From assembly GCA_943788515.1 (NCBI GenBank), contig CALSQM010000011.1, positions 23,005 through 87,004 of the forward strand: a DNA stretch of 64,000 nucleotides, in the 5' to 3' direction. Position 1 is the stretch's first letter. Each line of letters starts with the position of its first letter. Under the pieces are notes generated by a model. The model was not told where the DNA came from, searched no databases, and worked only from the letters and a program-made list of their open reading frames with translations. This document shows, one piece after another, positions 45,109-54,977 of this stretch. The DNA is from an uncultured SAR86 cluster bacterium (GTDB lineage Bacteria > Pseudomonadota > Gammaproteobacteria > Magnimaribacterales > D2472). A program made the translations under genes and the position numbers.

Positions 45109-46703
45109 GTAAAATTTTAGAAGTAAATAATTTAAGCATCAATTTTTCAACAAGAGATGGATTGTTCAATGCTGTGGATGACATAAGTTTTGACATTGAA
45201 AAAAATCAGACATTAGCCTTAGTTGGTGAATCAGGTTCGGGTAAATCTGTAACTGCTATGTCAATTCTTCAACTTCTTCAAAAACCTCAAGCTTCTTATT
45301 CCAAGGAATCTTCTATTAAGTTCAATGGCGATGAGATTATAGATGCTAAGTATGAGAAGCTGCTCTCTTTAAGAGGAAATATTATATCTATGATATTTCA
45401 AGAGCCTATGACTTCACTGAACCCGTATCATAGAGTAGGAAACCAAATCACTGAATCAATATTACTTCACTCCAATAGCTCAAAGAAAGAAGCTTTAGAT
45501 GAAGCAAAAAAATTAATGGCGCTTGTTGAGATTGATGATGTTGAGAGGCGTTTTTACGCATACCCTCATGAGCTTTCTGGCGGGCAGAGGCAAAGGGTTA
45601 TGATTGCTATGGCGCTAGTTAATAAACCTGAGCTATTGATAGCTGATGAGCCAACGACTGCTCTTGATGTGACTATTCAAGCCCAGATACTGGATCTTAT
45701 GTCTAAGCTAAAAAATGAACTAGGCATGTCAATACTTTTTATTACTCATGATCTTGGACTTGTTCAAGAATTTTCTGACAATGTTTGTGTTATGAAAAAT
45801 GGCAAAATAGTTGAAAAAGGAAATACTATTGAAGTATTTGATAATCCCTCTCATGAATATACAAAAAAACTTTTAGATGCAGAACCGCAACCAAAAGAAG
45901 ACAACCCTGTAAGTGATGATCCGATAATTGAGATCAATGACTTAAATGTTTACTATTCAATACCCTCAACGAATTTTTTTAAAAAAAATAGCTTCCATGC
46001 AGTTAAAAATACCTCATTTAGCATATACAAAAATACTACGATTGGTTTAGTTGGAGAATCTGGCTCAGGCAAGTCCACCCTGGGCAAGGCCATAGCAAAT
46101 TTAATTGCCTTTGAAGGAAATATTAAATTTAACGGAAAAGATATTGATTCAAATTCGCAAAAAGAAAATAAAGAATTGAAAAAAAATGTCCAAATTGTTT
46201 TTCAAGACCCATATGGTTCTTTATCGCCTAGAATGACGGTTGGAGAAATAGTTGGCGAGGGTTTGGGTGTTCACTTCAAACTTTCAAAAAAAGAAAGAGA
46301 TGAAAAGATAGATAAGGTGCTTTCAGATGTTGGTATCGAAATAGCAGCTAAGAACAAATATCCACATGAGTTTTCAGGGGGTCAAAGGCAGAGAATTGCA
46401 ATTGCTAGGTCTTTAATTATGAATCCTGCTTTTATGATTCTTGATGAGCCAACATCAGCATTAGATAGATCTATTCAAATCCAAGTAATAGACTTGCTAA
46501 AAGAGATACAAAACGAATATAGACTTACTTATCTATTTATCAGTCATGATTTGAAGGTTATTAGATCGATGTCAGATTTTATTTTTGTTATGAAGAATGG
46601 TGAAATAGTAGAATCAGGACCTTCTTACCAGGTCTTTGAAAACCCAGAGCAAGACTATACTAAAAAATTACTCTCAGCTGCTTTAAAATATGCATCCGAA
46701 TAA
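45105..46703 (+). CDS. Double-NBD ABC transporter ATPase, peptide/microcin type (YejF-like)
   Basis: The 532-residue protein contains two complete nucleotide-binding domains. Domain 1 has [28 protein letters not shown] and [14 protein letters not shown]; domain 2 has [28 protein letters not shown] and [14 protein letters not shown]. This fusion resembles YejF and oligopeptide/dipeptide importers (DppD-DppF fused). No permease or substrate-binding protein genes lie in the window, so its membrane partners must be elsewhere. The upstream esterase overlaps its start. Confidence 0.9.
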   Translation: MSKILEVNNLSINFSTRDGLFNAVDDISFDIEKNQTLALVGESGSGKSVTAMSILQLLQKPQASYSKESSIKFNGDEIIDAKYEKLLSLRGNIISMIFQEPMTSLNPYHRVGNQITESILLHSNSSKKEALDEAKKLMALVEIDDVERRFYAYPHELSGGQRQRVMIAMALVNKPELLIADEPTTALDVTIQAQILDLMSKLKNELGMSILFITHDLGLVQEFSDNVCVMKNGKIVEKGNTIEVFDNPSHEYTKKLLDAEPQPKEDNPVSDDPIIEINDLNVYYSIPSTNFFKKNSFHAVKNTSFSIYKNTTIGLVGESGSGKSTLGKAIANLIAFEGNIKFNGKDIDSNSQKENKELKKNVQIVFQDPYGSLSPRMTVGEIVGEGLGVHFKLSKKERDEKIDKVLSDVGIEIAAKNKYPHEFSGGQRQRIAIARSLIMNPAFMILDEPTSALDRSIQIQVIDLLKEIQNEYRLTYLFISHDLKVIRSMSDFIFVMKNGEIVESGPSYQVFENPEQDYTKKLLSAALKYASE

Positions 46704-46718
46704 TTTAATATATTAAAT

Positions 46719-48380
46719 ATGACAAATAGAAAATATTCTAAAGAGCTTGTCGATGGACCAAATCAAGCGGCATCCAGATCAATGCTTAGAGGGGTAGGAT
46801 TCACATCTGAGGATTTTACAAAACCATTTGTTGGAATTGCTTCCACAGGAGCAAAAGTAACCCCATGCAATATGCACATAAATCAACTTTCAGAGATTGT
46901 TGAAAAATCAGTTGATAGCTCCGGTGGTAAGGGAGTTCTTTTTAACACTATTACTGTTTCTGATGGAATTTCTATGGGCACACAGGGTATGAAATACTCT
47001 CTTGTCTCCCGAGAGGTAATTGCTGATTCAATAGAAACTGTTGTGGGTTGTCTTGGGTATGATGGAGTTATTGCTGTCGGCGGTTGTGATAAAAATATGC
47101 CTGGTTGCATTATTGGAATGGCAAGATTAAACAGACCATCAATATTTATATATGGCGGCTCTATAAAACCCAGTAAAGAAAATACTGACTACGTTACAGT
47201 TTGTGAGAAAACTGGAGAATACTCAAAGGGTGATCTTAAAGAATCCGAACTGATTTATGTTGAAAAGATTTCCGTAAAAGGGCCTGGGTCTTGTGGCGGC
47301 ATGTATACAGCAAATACCATGGCTTCTGCAATTGAGGCTCTGGGTATGAGTCTTCCTGGAAGCAGTAGTCAAGACGCAACCTCAGGTGATAAAGAAAACG
47401 ATTGTGCTAAAGCTGGCGAAGCAATAATGAACTTATTGGAAAAAGATATTAAGCCATCAGATATTATGACTAAAAATGCTTTTGAAAATGCTATAACAAT
47501 GGTTATATCGCTTGGGGGATCAACAAATGCAGTTTTGCATTTATTGGCTATGGCGCACTCTATTGGCGAAGACTTAGAGTTAGATGACTTCACAAGAATA
47601 GGTAAGAAAACACCTGTAATGGCAGATCTCAAGCCCTTTGGTTCCCACTATATGTCAGAACTTAATGCTAACGGTGGTATTCAGCCCCTAATGAAGACTT
47701 TACTCGAAAAAGGTTTATTGCATGGGGAATGTCTTACGGTTACTGGAAAAACCCTGGCTGAAAATCTTGCTGAAATAAAGCCTTATGATGCTGATCAAGA
47801 CATAATAAAATCATTTAACAATCCAATTAAGGCAAACAGCCATCTTAGGATTCTGTATGGCAATTTAGCTAAAGATGGTGCCGTTGCAAAAATTACAGGA
47901 AAAGAAGGAACCTCTTTTAAAGGAAGTGCCCGTGTTTTTGATTCAGAAGAAGAGGGGGTAGAAGCAATCCTATCAAAATCTATAAAAGCTGGAGATGTTG
48001 TGGTAATTAGATATGAGGGGCCAAAAGGAGGTCCGGGCATGAGAGAAATGCTAAAACCTACATCTGCCATAATGGGTCAAGGTCTTGGCGATAAGGTAGC
48101 TTTTATAACAGACGGTCGTTTTTCAGGAGGCACTCACGGATTTGTTGTTGGGCACATTACTCCTGAGGCTGCAGATGGCGGCTTAATTGCAATAATTGAA
48201 GATGGTGACTCTATATTAATCGATGCAGATTCAGATAAGTTAATTCTTAATATTTCTGAGGATGAAATTTCAAATAGACTAAGTAGATGGGTAAACCCAA
48301 AAACACCTCCCAAAAAAGGAGTCTTAGCAAAATTTGCAAAAAGTGTTAAATCAGCTAGTCTTGGAGCGGTAACAGATTAA
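46719..48380 (+). CDS. ilvD: Dihydroxy-acid dehydratase
   Basis: The 553-residue protein has the IlvD/Edd family signatures: [32 protein letters not shown] (Fe-S Cys), [29 protein letters not shown], and the C-terminal [12 protein letters not shown]...[16 protein letters not shown]. It dehydrates dihydroxyisovalerate and dihydroxymethylvalerate in valine/isoleucine synthesis. Its pathway partners ilvB-ilvN-ilvC lie 13 kb downstream. hemB follows two bases after its stop codon. Confidence 0.96.
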   Translation: MTNRKYSKELVDGPNQAASRSMLRGVGFTSEDFTKPFVGIASTGAKVTPCNMHINQLSEIVEKSVDSSGGKGVLFNTITVSDGISMGTQGMKYSLVSREVIADSIETVVGCLGYDGVIAVGGCDKNMPGCIIGMARLNRPSIFIYGGSIKPSKENTDYVTVCEKTGEYSKGDLKESELIYVEKISVKGPGSCGGMYTANTMASAIEALGMSLPGSSSQDATSGDKENDCAKAGEAIMNLLEKDIKPSDIMTKNAFENAITMVISLGGSTNAVLHLLAMAHSIGEDLELDDFTRIGKKTPVMADLKPFGSHYMSELNANGGIQPLMKTLLEKGLLHGECLTVTGKTLAENLAEIKPYDADQDIIKSFNNPIKANSHLRILYGNLAKDGAVAKITGKEGTSFKGSARVFDSEEEGVEAILSKSIKAGDVVVIRYEGPKGGPGMREMLKPTSAIMGQGLGDKVAFITDGRFSGGTHGFVVGHITPEAADGGLIAIIEDGDSILIDADSDKLILNISEDEISNRLSRWVNPKTPPKKGVLAKFAKSVKSASLGAVTD

Positions 48381-48382
48381 AT

Positions 48383-49381
48383 ATGTATTTTAAAAGAAAA
48401 TTTCCCAATAGTAGACTAAGAAGAATACGTCTCAATTCAAATCTTAGAGACTTGCTTGCTGAAGTTAGATTGTCTACAAATGATTTAATTCAGCCTTTAT
48501 TTATAAAAGAAGGCTTGAGTGGAAAAGAGGCTATTGAAAGCATGCCCAATATTAATAGATATGGACAAGATTCAATTTTTGCAGAAATAGAAGAGCTACT
48601 AGAGCATGATATAAATACGATTGCTCTATTTCCAGTTATTAATCACTCCAAGAAAAATAGCACTGGAGATGAGGCTATCAATGCATCTAATTTGATGTGT
48701 GAAACTATTAGTAATATAAAGAAACGATTCCCTGAAATAATCTTAATATCTGATGTTGCTCTAGATCCATATACCGATCATGGGCATGACGGTATTTTAA
48801 AAAATGATTATGTTGATAATGATGAGACTTTAGCTGTTTTAAGGAAGCAATCACTAACATTGGCTCAGGCTGGGACAGACATAATTGCACCATCAGATAT
48901 GATGGATGGAAGAATAGGCTCTATAAGAGAGGCATTGGACGAAATGGATTATAAAAATACGATCCTACTATCATATGCAGCAAAATATAATTCAAAGTTT
49001 TATGGTCCATTTAGAGATGCTGTTAATTCAGCTTCAAGTCTAGGTAAGTCTTCAAAAGCCAGTTATCAAATGTCACCAAAAAATATAAATGAAGCTCTCC
49101 ATGAAGTTGCTATGGATATTAATGAAGGTGCAGACATAGTAATGGTTAAGCCGGGTATGCCTTATCTAGATATAATTTCAAAAGTAAAAGAAACCTTCAA
49201 AGTACCAACCTTTGCATACCAGGTTAGTGGTGAGTACAGCATGCTTAAACTGGCGATCGATAAAGGATGGCTTGAAAGCGATGTTATGTTAGAATCATTA
49301 ATAAGCTTTAAGAGAGCTGGAGCTGATGCTATTCTAACGTACGCAGCTAAAGAAATTTCCAAGGAGATAACTAACAAATGA
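48383..49381 (+). CDS. hemB: Delta-aminolevulinic acid dehydratase (porphobilinogen synthase)
   Basis: The 332-residue TIM-barrel enzyme has LIQPLFIKEG, LISDVALDPYTDHGHDGIL, the active-site Lys pair in LLSYAAKYNSKFYGPFRDA and VMVKPGMPYLDII, and a C-terminal DAILTYAAKEIS. The DPYTDHGHDG loop, with the first zinc-type cysteines replaced, points to a Mg-dependent form. It condenses two 5-aminolevulinate molecules to porphobilinogen; HemC and HemD, encoded 2-3 kb downstream on the other strand, act next. It overlaps trxA by four bases. Confidence 0.96.
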   Translation: MYFKRKFPNSRLRRIRLNSNLRDLLAEVRLSTNDLIQPLFIKEGLSGKEAIESMPNINRYGQDSIFAEIEELLEHDINTIALFPVINHSKKNSTGDEAINASNLMCETISNIKKRFPEIILISDVALDPYTDHGHDGILKNDYVDNDETLAVLRKQSLTLAQAGTDIIAPSDMMDGRIGSIREALDEMDYKNTILLSYAAKYNSKFYGPFRDAVNSASSLGKSSKASYQMSPKNINEALHEVAMDINEGADIVMVKPGMPYLDIISKVKETFKVPTFAYQVSGEYSMLKLAIDKGWLESDVMLESLISFKRAGADAILTYAAKEISKEITNK

Positions 49382-49704
49382 CCAACGTGATAGAAATTCA
49401 TGATGAAGAAAACTTTAATAACGACGTTTTAAATTCAGAAAAGCCTGTATTGGTTGATTTTTGGGCTGAATGGTGTGGACCTTGCAAACAGCTTGCACCT
49501 ACTGTTGAGGCAGTTGCCGCAGAAAAATTAGAAACATTAAAGGTTTGCAAAATGGATGTTGACTCAAATAGAGAAATTGCTGCCAAATATGGAATAAGGT
49601 CAATACCTTCATTAATAATTTTTAAAAATGGAGAGCCTGCAGGAGTTGAGGTAGGAGCGCTAACTAAACAACAATTAGAGGATTTTATAAGTACAGTAGT
49701 TTAA
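49378..49704 (+). CDS. trxA: Thioredoxin
   Basis: The 108-residue protein has the classic fold and the active site DFWAEWCGPCKQLAP, the cis-Pro loop GIRSIPSLIIF and no signal peptide, so it is the cytoplasmic thioredoxin. It reduces ribonucleotide reductase, PAPS reductase and other disulfides. rho follows on the same strand after 129 bases, the common trxA-rho order. Confidence 0.96.
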   Translation: MTNVIEIHDEENFNNDVLNSEKPVLVDFWAEWCGPCKQLAPTVEAVAAEKLETLKVCKMDVDSNREIAAKYGIRSIPSLIIFKNGEPAGVEVGALTKQQLEDFISTVV

Positions 49705-49707
49705 CTT

Positions 49708-49725
49708 TGCAAAGAGTTCTTTGCA
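49708..49725 (+). promoter_or_regulatory. Perfect hairpin in the trxA-rho intergenic leader
   Basis: TGCAAAGA-GT-TCTTTGCA is an 8-bp perfect inverted repeat just after the trxA stop codon. No T tract follows, so it is not a canonical intrinsic terminator. It could cap the trxA mRNA 3' end or be part of a rho leader. The remaining roughly 100 bases to rho are A/C-rich with no other structure noticed. Confidence 0.45.
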
Positions 49726-49833
49726 TATTGCAAGAAATAGGATTATCATTTCAACTTCTTCGGCTTTAAGCCATCTAAAACAAAAACTCACTTTTTCAAT
49801 CACAAAAACAACAATTAGAACGGAAATAATTAA

Positions 49834-51111
49834 ATGAATCTTACTGAAATTAAAATAAAACCAATAAATGAACTTGTGGATATAGCTACTGAGCTTGGGC
49901 TTGAAGATGTTGGAAGGCTTAAAAAGCAAGAGATAATATTTAGAATTTTTAAGCATAAAGCTTCTGAGGGTGTTGATATCTATGGCGGCGGAGTTCTCGA
50001 GATTTTAAATGATGGTTTTGGATTTCTACGTTCCCCAGAGGGTTCTTACTGTGCTGGTGAAGATGATATCTATGTTTCACCAAGTCAAATCAGAAAGTTT
50101 AGCCTTCGAAAGGGAGACTCAGTTGCTGGAAAAATTAGAACGCCTAAAGATAAAGAGCGCTATTTTGCATTAATTCAAGTTGATACAATTAATGGTGAAG
50201 AGCCAAGAAATACCAAAAATAAGATTCTCTTTGAAAATTTAACTCCTCTTTTTCCTAATGAAAGACTAATCCTCGAGCAAGGCACAGGATCTAATGAAGA
50301 TTTATCCTCTCGAATAATTGACTTGATTGCTCCGATCGGAAAGGGGCAGCGTGGCCTTATTGTTTCTCCACCCAAGGCTGGTAAAACATTAATGCTCCAA
50401 AGCATAGCTCATTCGATAAAAAGCAATAACCCAGAAGTTGAGCTTATAGTTCTTTTGATTGATGAAAGGCCTGAAGAGGTGACAGAGATGTCAAGAACCG
50501 TAAAAGGAGAGGTTGTAGCTAGTACTTTTGATGAACCGCCTACTCGACATGTTCAAGTCGCAAATATGGTTATTGAAAAAGCCAAAAGACTTGTTGAGCA
50601 TAAAAAAGATGTAGTTATCTTGCTAGATTCTATTACTCGTCTTGGAAGAGCTTATAACTCAGTTCAACCTGCATCAGGAAAAATCTTGAGTGGTGGAGTT
50701 GACTCTAATGCATTAGAAAGACCAAAAAGGTTTTTTGGTGCAGCTAGAAATCTTGAAGAGGGTGGAAGTCTTACTATTCTTGCTACAGCCCTAGTAGAAA
50801 CAGGATCGAAGATGGATGAGGTTATTTATGAAGAGTTTAAAGGCACAGGCAATATGGAAATTCATCTTGAAAGAAAAATAGCAGAAAAAAGAATATATCC
50901 AGCTATTAATATCAGAAGATCAGGAACAAGAAGAGAAGATTTACTGACTGCTGAAGATGAGTTGCAAAGAATGTGGGTTTTGAGAAAAATTCTAGATGAT
51001 ATGGAAGATGCTCAGTCAATTCAATTCTTAATAGATAGATTGAAATCACACAAAACAAATGATGAATTCTTTACCTCAATGAAAGGAGGTAATGGCAAGA
51101 AAACTAGATAA
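49834..51111 (+). CDS. rho: Transcription termination factor Rho
   Basis: The 425-residue hexameric helicase has an N-terminal Rho domain ([22 protein letters not shown]), a cold-shock-type RNA-binding domain ([20 protein letters not shown]...[19 protein letters not shown]), Walker [13 protein letters not shown], Walker [17 protein letters not shown], and the Q/R loops and [20 protein letters not shown]. It terminates transcripts at untranslated C-rich sites. The length is near that of E. coli (419). It is tail-to-tail with hemD, overlapping by eight bases. Confidence 0.97.
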   Translation: MNLTEIKIKPINELVDIATELGLEDVGRLKKQEIIFRIFKHKASEGVDIYGGGVLEILNDGFGFLRSPEGSYCAGEDDIYVSPSQIRKFSLRKGDSVAGKIRTPKDKERYFALIQVDTINGEEPRNTKNKILFENLTPLFPNERLILEQGTGSNEDLSSRIIDLIAPIGKGQRGLIVSPPKAGKTLMLQSIAHSIKSNNPEVELIVLLIDERPEEVTEMSRTVKGEVVASTFDEPPTRHVQVANMVIEKAKRLVEHKKDVVILLDSITRLGRAYNSVQPASGKILSGGVDSNALERPKRFFGAARNLEEGGSLTILATALVETGSKMDEVIYEEFKGTGNMEIHLERKIAEKRIYPAINIRRSGTRREDLLTAEDELQRMWVLRKILDDMEDAQSIQFLIDRLKSHKTNDEFFTSMKGGNGKKTR

Positions 51112-51808
51112 AGTTTTTTACCATCTCAATCATCATCTCGTCTGATGGGCTAGATGATACATAAACCTCTAACTCTTTCGAGTCATCTCTCAATTTCTTT
51201 TTGATATTTTCTGATGCAACAATAAATATCTTTTTTTTCAAAATAGTTTCATCTAAATGATCAATTAAAAATTTAATAGTACCAAAGTTATAAATAAGTA
51301 CTATTTCCTTGTTATTGTTTATTTTTTTTAATTCTTCAGCCAGATAGATCACCTCATAACACACAATTTCATCTAAATCTTTTCCTAGGTTGTCTTGAAG
51401 GATTCTGTTGGAGTTATTCCCACAAAATAAAAGACTTTTACCAGGAAAATTAGTGCGAATTAAACCTAGGATTCCTTCAGATGAGAGCTCATTAGGAAAA
51501 ATAGACTGAATACCTTTTTTTAATAGTTTATCTGATGTCGTTGGTCCGGTCGTGAGAATATTATGATGAAGCAAATCTATAACATTTAAAGACTTAATAA
51601 TTTCTAGCCCATTTATAACCGAATTCTGACTTGTAAAAATTATATTGTTATACAAATGAATATTTTCAATTTTTTTAATAGATCTTTTATCAGGGTTAGT
51701 AGACACAATTTTAGAAAGATGAATATTACTTATTTTTATGCCTTGATCGTTAGATAAGTTTTTTAGGTTACTAGATAAGTTTTTTGGTCTTGTATTAATA
51801 ATTATCAT
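51104..51808 (-). CDS. hemD: Uroporphyrinogen-III synthase
   Basis: The 234-residue protein has the two-lobed HemD pattern with weak motifs ([49 protein letters not shown]). HemD is poorly conserved, so identity rests mainly on position: its start overlaps the hemC stop by four bases, the usual hemC-hemD pair. It closes and inverts the linear tetrapyrrole to uroporphyrinogen III. It is rich in Lys and Asn, as expected for this AT-rich genome. Confidence 0.85.
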   Translation of the reverse strand: MIIINTRPKNLSSNLKNLSNDQGIKISNIHLSKIVSTNPDKRSIKKIENIHLYNNIIFTSQNSVINGLEIIKSLNVIDLLHHNILTTGPTTSDKLLKKGIQSIFPNELSSEGILGLIRTNFPGKSLLFCGNNSNRILQDNLGKDLDEIVCYEVIYLAEELKKINNNKEIVLIYNFGTIKFLIDHLDETILKKKIFIVASENIKKKLRDDSKELEVYVSSSPSDEMMIEMVKNFI

Positions 51809-52707
51809 TTCAAAATCAAAGTCTTTGCTCCTTCCGAAATAAATTTATTAGCAAATAAAACTATATCCTTTTTGATATCTTTGAAAGAAGATTTTGTTTC
51901 CTTGTAGATCAATTTATCGCCCTCATAAGAAAGAACTTTGCCAATAATTTTTATCTCATCACCAGAGTCCTGACAAAGAATTGCAATTGGAGAAAGGCAA
52001 TCACCATCCATTAAAGCAACAAATAACCTTTCTGCATTTGCAAGAATTAATTCCTTAGAATCTCCTATATTTTCCAGTATTTTTATCATGCTTTTATTGC
52101 TGGATAAGCATTCTATTGCAATGTGACCTTGAGACGCCGCAGGCAACATTTCATCAATTGAAAACTCATATGAATTTTTTTTTAAACCCAACCTGGTCAC
52201 AGCTGCTTTTGCAACAACTAAGCCATCAAATTGACCTTGTTTAAGTTTGTTTATTCTTGTGGCAATATTTCCCCTTACGGGAATGGTTTTTATATCAGGC
52301 CTTAAGTTATTTATTTGTGCTTTTCTTCTTGGCCCAGATGTTCCTATTGTTGCATTCTCTGGAAAATCATAAAATGGCTTGCCATCATGAGACAAAAGCA
52401 GATCACCAGGTGATTCCCTTTTAAAAACACTTACAATTCTGAATTTGGGGTCTAGTCTTGCAGGAACATCTTTTAGACTATGAACAGCAATATCTGCTTT
52501 ATTAGATTCAAGAGCAGATTCTAATGTTGAGATAAAAAGACCCTTACCACCTATCTCATGAAGTGGTTTATCGGTCTGATCTCCTTCCGAGGTCATTGGG
52601 ATTAATTCAATCTCAACATTTTTTATGTTATTTTTAATCTCATTAGCAACAAAATTAGCTTGGTACATTGCTAATTCTGATTGACGGGTAGCTATTCTTA
52701 TTTTCAT
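51805..52707 (-). CDS. hemC: Porphobilinogen deaminase
   Basis: The 300-residue protein has IRIATRQSELAMYQANFV, IPMTSEGDQTDKPLHEIGGKGLFISTLESAL, ADIAVHSLKDVPA, GTSGPRRKAQI, PVRGNIATRINKLKQGQFDGLVVAKAAVTRLG and the dipyrromethane-cofactor Cys in LMDGDCLSPIAIL. It polymerises four porphobilinogens. It overlaps rsmD and hemD by four bases at each end, forming rsmD-hemC-hemD. Confidence 0.96.
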   Translation of the reverse strand: MKIRIATRQSELAMYQANFVANEIKNNIKNVEIELIPMTSEGDQTDKPLHEIGGKGLFISTLESALESNKADIAVHSLKDVPARLDPKFRIVSVFKRESPGDLLLSHDGKPFYDFPENATIGTSGPRRKAQINNLRPDIKTIPVRGNIATRINKLKQGQFDGLVVAKAAVTRLGLKKNSYEFSIDEMLPAASQGHIAIECLSSNKSMIKILENIGDSKELILANAERLFVALMDGDCLSPIAILCQDSGDEIKIIGKVLSYEGDKLIYKETKSSFKDIKKDIVLFANKFISEGAKTLILK

Positions 52708-53258
52708 TTTTTCTTTAGTAAAAGAGCTCTAACATCACCTACATTTTTATCTTTTAAAATTTCAAATTCTTCGGGAACTTCAACTATAGTAAATTTACTA
52801 TGTTCTAGGTATATTTTACATGATGGCTTTATATCACTTTTACGAGCAATTAACTTAAGAATTTTCATTTCAAAATCTTGATTAAAAGGAGGGTCTAGTA
52901 ATATGAGATCAAAATAAGATAAGTCATTTTTCCTTACCCATTCAAATGCATCTTTAAATATAACTTTAGATTTATCTTTTATATTTAAAAGCTTGATATT
53001 TTTTGTTAATACTGAATAATTTTTTTTATTAAGCTCTACAAAAAAAACTTTTTTTGAATTTCGTGATATTGCTTCAATTCCAAGAGATCCAGTTCCAGCA
53101 AAAAGGTCTAGACAAACCATGTCATTGATTTCAAATTGCAGCCAATTAAAAATGATTTCTTTGAGCTTATTTGAAGTTGGTCTCAGAGTATCCTTGAAAT
53201 CAAAAAGAATTTTTTTTCCTTTAAGATGGCCTCCAGAAATTCTAATATTATTCTTCAT
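52704..53258 (-). CDS. rsmD: 16S rRNA (guanine966-N2)-methyltransferase
   Basis: This 184-residue SAM-dependent methyltransferase shows IRISGGHLKGKKILF at the N terminus (family RxxGGxxKG pattern), RPTSNKLKEIIFNWL, the SAM-binding VCLDLFAGTGSLGIEAISR, and the catalytic LILLDPPFNQ (DPPF). It methylates G966 of 16S rRNA. It begins the minus-strand rsmD-hemC-hemD unit; linkage to heme genes is not a known functional one. Confidence 0.93.
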   Translation of the reverse strand: MKNNIRISGGHLKGKKILFDFKDTLRPTSNKLKEIIFNWLQFEINDMVCLDLFAGTGSLGIEAISRNSKKVFFVELNKKNYSVLTKNIKLLNIKDKSKVIFKDAFEWVRKNDLSYFDLILLDPPFNQDFEMKILKLIARKSDIKPSCKIYLEHSKFTIVEVPEEFEILKDKNVGDVRALLLKKK

Positions 53259-53336
53259 TGCTTATGTGCAAAACATGTATGCATATTCACCGAAAATTTA
53301 TAGTTAAAAGTCATTTAAACTAAGTATAATTCATCC

Positions 53337-53801
53337 ATGAGCTTACAAGATACTTTTAGACAAGCAATGAGAAGCTATATTTACTCAGTAAGCGTTATGT
53401 CAAATATTGATTCCTATGGAAAGCATAGTGCCATTACAGTTTCATCAGTTACCTCTGTTTCTCTAGACCCGCCAAGTTTATTGGTATGTATAAATAAATC
53501 AGCAGGTATCCATGAAACTATTCAAGAAGGGTCTAGTTTTTGCATCAACCTTTTAACAAAAAACCAAGAAGATATTTCAAACTTATGTAGTTCATTTCAA
53601 ACAGAAGGAAAAAGATTTAATGATCAGGACTGGGATTTAAAAAATATTCCATTTTTAAAAAGCGCTCAAGCTAATATTTTCTGTACTGTTGATAAATTAA
53701 TTCCATATCATACACATACTATTGTTATTGGACATGTAACAGATTCTTTTAGCAATCAAGAAATTAATACACTGACTTACGTAGATGGCTCTTATCAATA
53801 A
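53337..53801 (+). CDS. Flavin reductase-domain protein
   Basis: The 154-residue protein matches small FMN-binding flavin reductases (HpaC/RutF type): [64 protein letters not shown], and the C-terminal [14 protein letters not shown]...LTYVDGSYQ. Such enzymes supply reduced flavin to monooxygenases or act as flavoprotein oxidoreductases. No partner oxygenase is adjacent. Its 3' end overlaps the DUF4399 gene by 17 bases. Confidence 0.86.
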   Translation: MSLQDTFRQAMRSYIYSVSVMSNIDSYGKHSAITVSSVTSVSLDPPSLLVCINKSAGIHETIQEGSSFCINLLTKNQEDISNLCSSFQTEGKRFNDQDWDLKNIPFLKSAQANIFCTVDKLIPYHTHTIVIGHVTDSFSNQEINTLTYVDGSYQ

Positions 53802-54270
53802 AAACTTTAGAAAAGTATTTCTAGTCTTGATATTTTTTAGTACCTCTGTGTCTGCCTCTAACGGATCTTCAAATTTGAATGACTGCCCGGAAAAACCAAG
53901 TGTTTTCATAATTTCTCCACAAAATGGCTTCATTTCAGACTCTAATAATGTGAAGGTTGTTTTTGGTTCAAAGAATGTAGAGATTAATCCAGCTGGTAAA
54001 GGAGAAATTGCAACTAATAAATGCTTTGCAAGCGGACATCATCATTTATTAGTTAATATCGAAAGCCCTCCAGAAAGCTTTATCCCTTTTGATAAAGGTT
54101 ATTATCATTTTGGAGGAGGTCAAACCGAAACAGTTCTTGATTTAGAGCCTGGAACCTATTCTCTTCAACTCATTCTTGGTTCATATGTGCATAATTCAAA
54201 AATGCAGGTAAATGATTTTGCAGGACAAGGACCCTTTTTGTCTAAAAAAATAATTATTAAAGTTAATTAG
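53785..54270 (+). CDS. DUF4399 periplasmic protein
   Basis: The 161-residue protein has a signal peptide ([18 protein letters not shown]), then a beta-sandwich-like domain with [59 protein letters not shown] and a final [12 protein letters not shown]. The HHH stretch and GGGQTE are DUF4399 hallmarks. The His-rich site hints at metal binding, but no function is known. It starts inside the flavin reductase gene and converges on the TetR gene, overlapping it by eight bases. Confidence 0.85.
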   Translation: MALINKNFRKVFLVLIFFSTSVSASNGSSNLNDCPEKPSVFIISPQNGFISDSNNVKVVFGSKNVEINPAGKGEIATNKCFASGHHHLLVNIESPPESFIPFDKGYYHFGGGQTETVLDLEPGTYSLQLILGSYVHNSKMQVNDFAGQGPFLSKKIIIKVN

Positions 54271-54877
54271 AGATTAGACCACTTATAACTTTATCTAGAT
54301 GCTCTTCTAGGTTATCAGCAATCTTACTCGCAGTTGAAATCGGGCCAGAACCTTCATCGAAATCATCACCTGCCACATTTACTTTTCTTATGATTCCTAC
54401 AAGGCCGTGCAACATTGACCATAGAGTTATACATTTAAAGGCAACCTCTTCCTCAGAATCATTTGCTAAATTCGAAAAATTATCTTTCATATTATCGTAT
54501 GTCTGGTTCGCAGAAAGAAGAAGATCAGGGAAGTCGGCAAAGTTACCAACAGACGTCCCAAACATCAAATCATATGTATTTGCATTGTTTAAACCAAATT
54601 CTATATATTTACTTGAACTAGCAATAATTGTTTTCTTTGTAACCTTCTCACTTCTATTAAAAAAAACAAGCTCATTGAGTTTTTTAAAACCCACTGTTGC
54701 AACGGCTGCATATACACATTCTTTTGTTTTAAAATGTCTGTAAGGAGCAGTTTGAGAAACACCACTTTCCTTCGCAAGTGATCTAATGCTTAATTTAGTA
54801 TAACCGTCTCTATCACAAAGCTTACAAGCACATGCGATGAGCTCTTCTTTTAGGTTTCCGTGGTGATAGGTATTCAT
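54263..54877 (-). CDS. TetR-family transcriptional regulator
   Basis: The 204-residue protein has an N-terminal helix-turn-helix ([32 protein letters not shown]) and an all-helical ligand-binding domain with a C-terminal WHG-type segment ([14 protein letters not shown]). It is divergent from the MFP-RND operon; the intergenic region carries two matching 19-bp operators, one starting 13 bases from its own start codon. It therefore probably represses itself and the pump, with release by a pump substrate. The tolC promoter carries a close operator match and may be a third target. Confidence 0.92.
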   Translation of the reverse strand: MNTYHHGNLKEELIACACKLCDRDGYTKLSIRSLAKESGVSQTAPYRHFKTKECVYAAVATVGFKKLNELVFFNRSEKVTKKTIIASSSKYIEFGLNNANTYDLMFGTSVGNFADFPDLLLSANQTYDNMKDNFSNLANDSEEEVAFKCITLWSMLHGLVGIIRKVNVAGDDFDEGSGPISTASKIADNLEEHLDKVISGLISN

Positions 54878-54889
54878 TATTTAAATTTA

Positions 54890-54908
54890 ATGTTGACACT
54901 GCTAACAT
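54890..54908. promoter_or_regulatory. TetR operator, copy 1
   Basis: ATGTT-GACACTGCT-AACAT has perfect 5-bp inverted ends around a nine-base centre. It includes the TTGACA -35 (54893-54898) of the pump operon, and it lies next to the tetR start. Copy 2 begins 32 bases later, about three helical turns. Confidence 0.8.
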
Positions 54909-54921
54909 GTACTATGTTATT

Positions 54922-54940
54922 ATGTTTACACTGCTAACAT
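54922..54940. promoter_or_regulatory. TetR operator, copy 2
   Basis: ATGTT-TACACTGCT-AACAT differs from copy 1 at one base only and from the palindrome before tolC (read on the tolC strand) at two. It lies in or just after the -10 region of the pump operon, so a bound repressor would block RNA polymerase. Confidence 0.8.
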
Positions 54941-54977
54941 TAAGTTTATTAAGAATAAAAGTCAAATAAATATATAC

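Noticed and set aside
47369-47632. Antisense ORFs within ilvD, leuS, accC and other long genes
   Set aside because: They are shadows in alternate frames of well-supported conserved genes and lack ribosome binding sites.
49750-49775. Short palindrome GGCTT-T-AAGCC in the rho leader
   Set aside because: The one-base loop cannot form a stable RNA hairpin, and five base pairs occur easily by chance.
54390-54743. 117-residue plus-strand ORF inside the TetR region
   Set aside because: It is antisense to a clear TetR-family gene and shows no recognisable domain.
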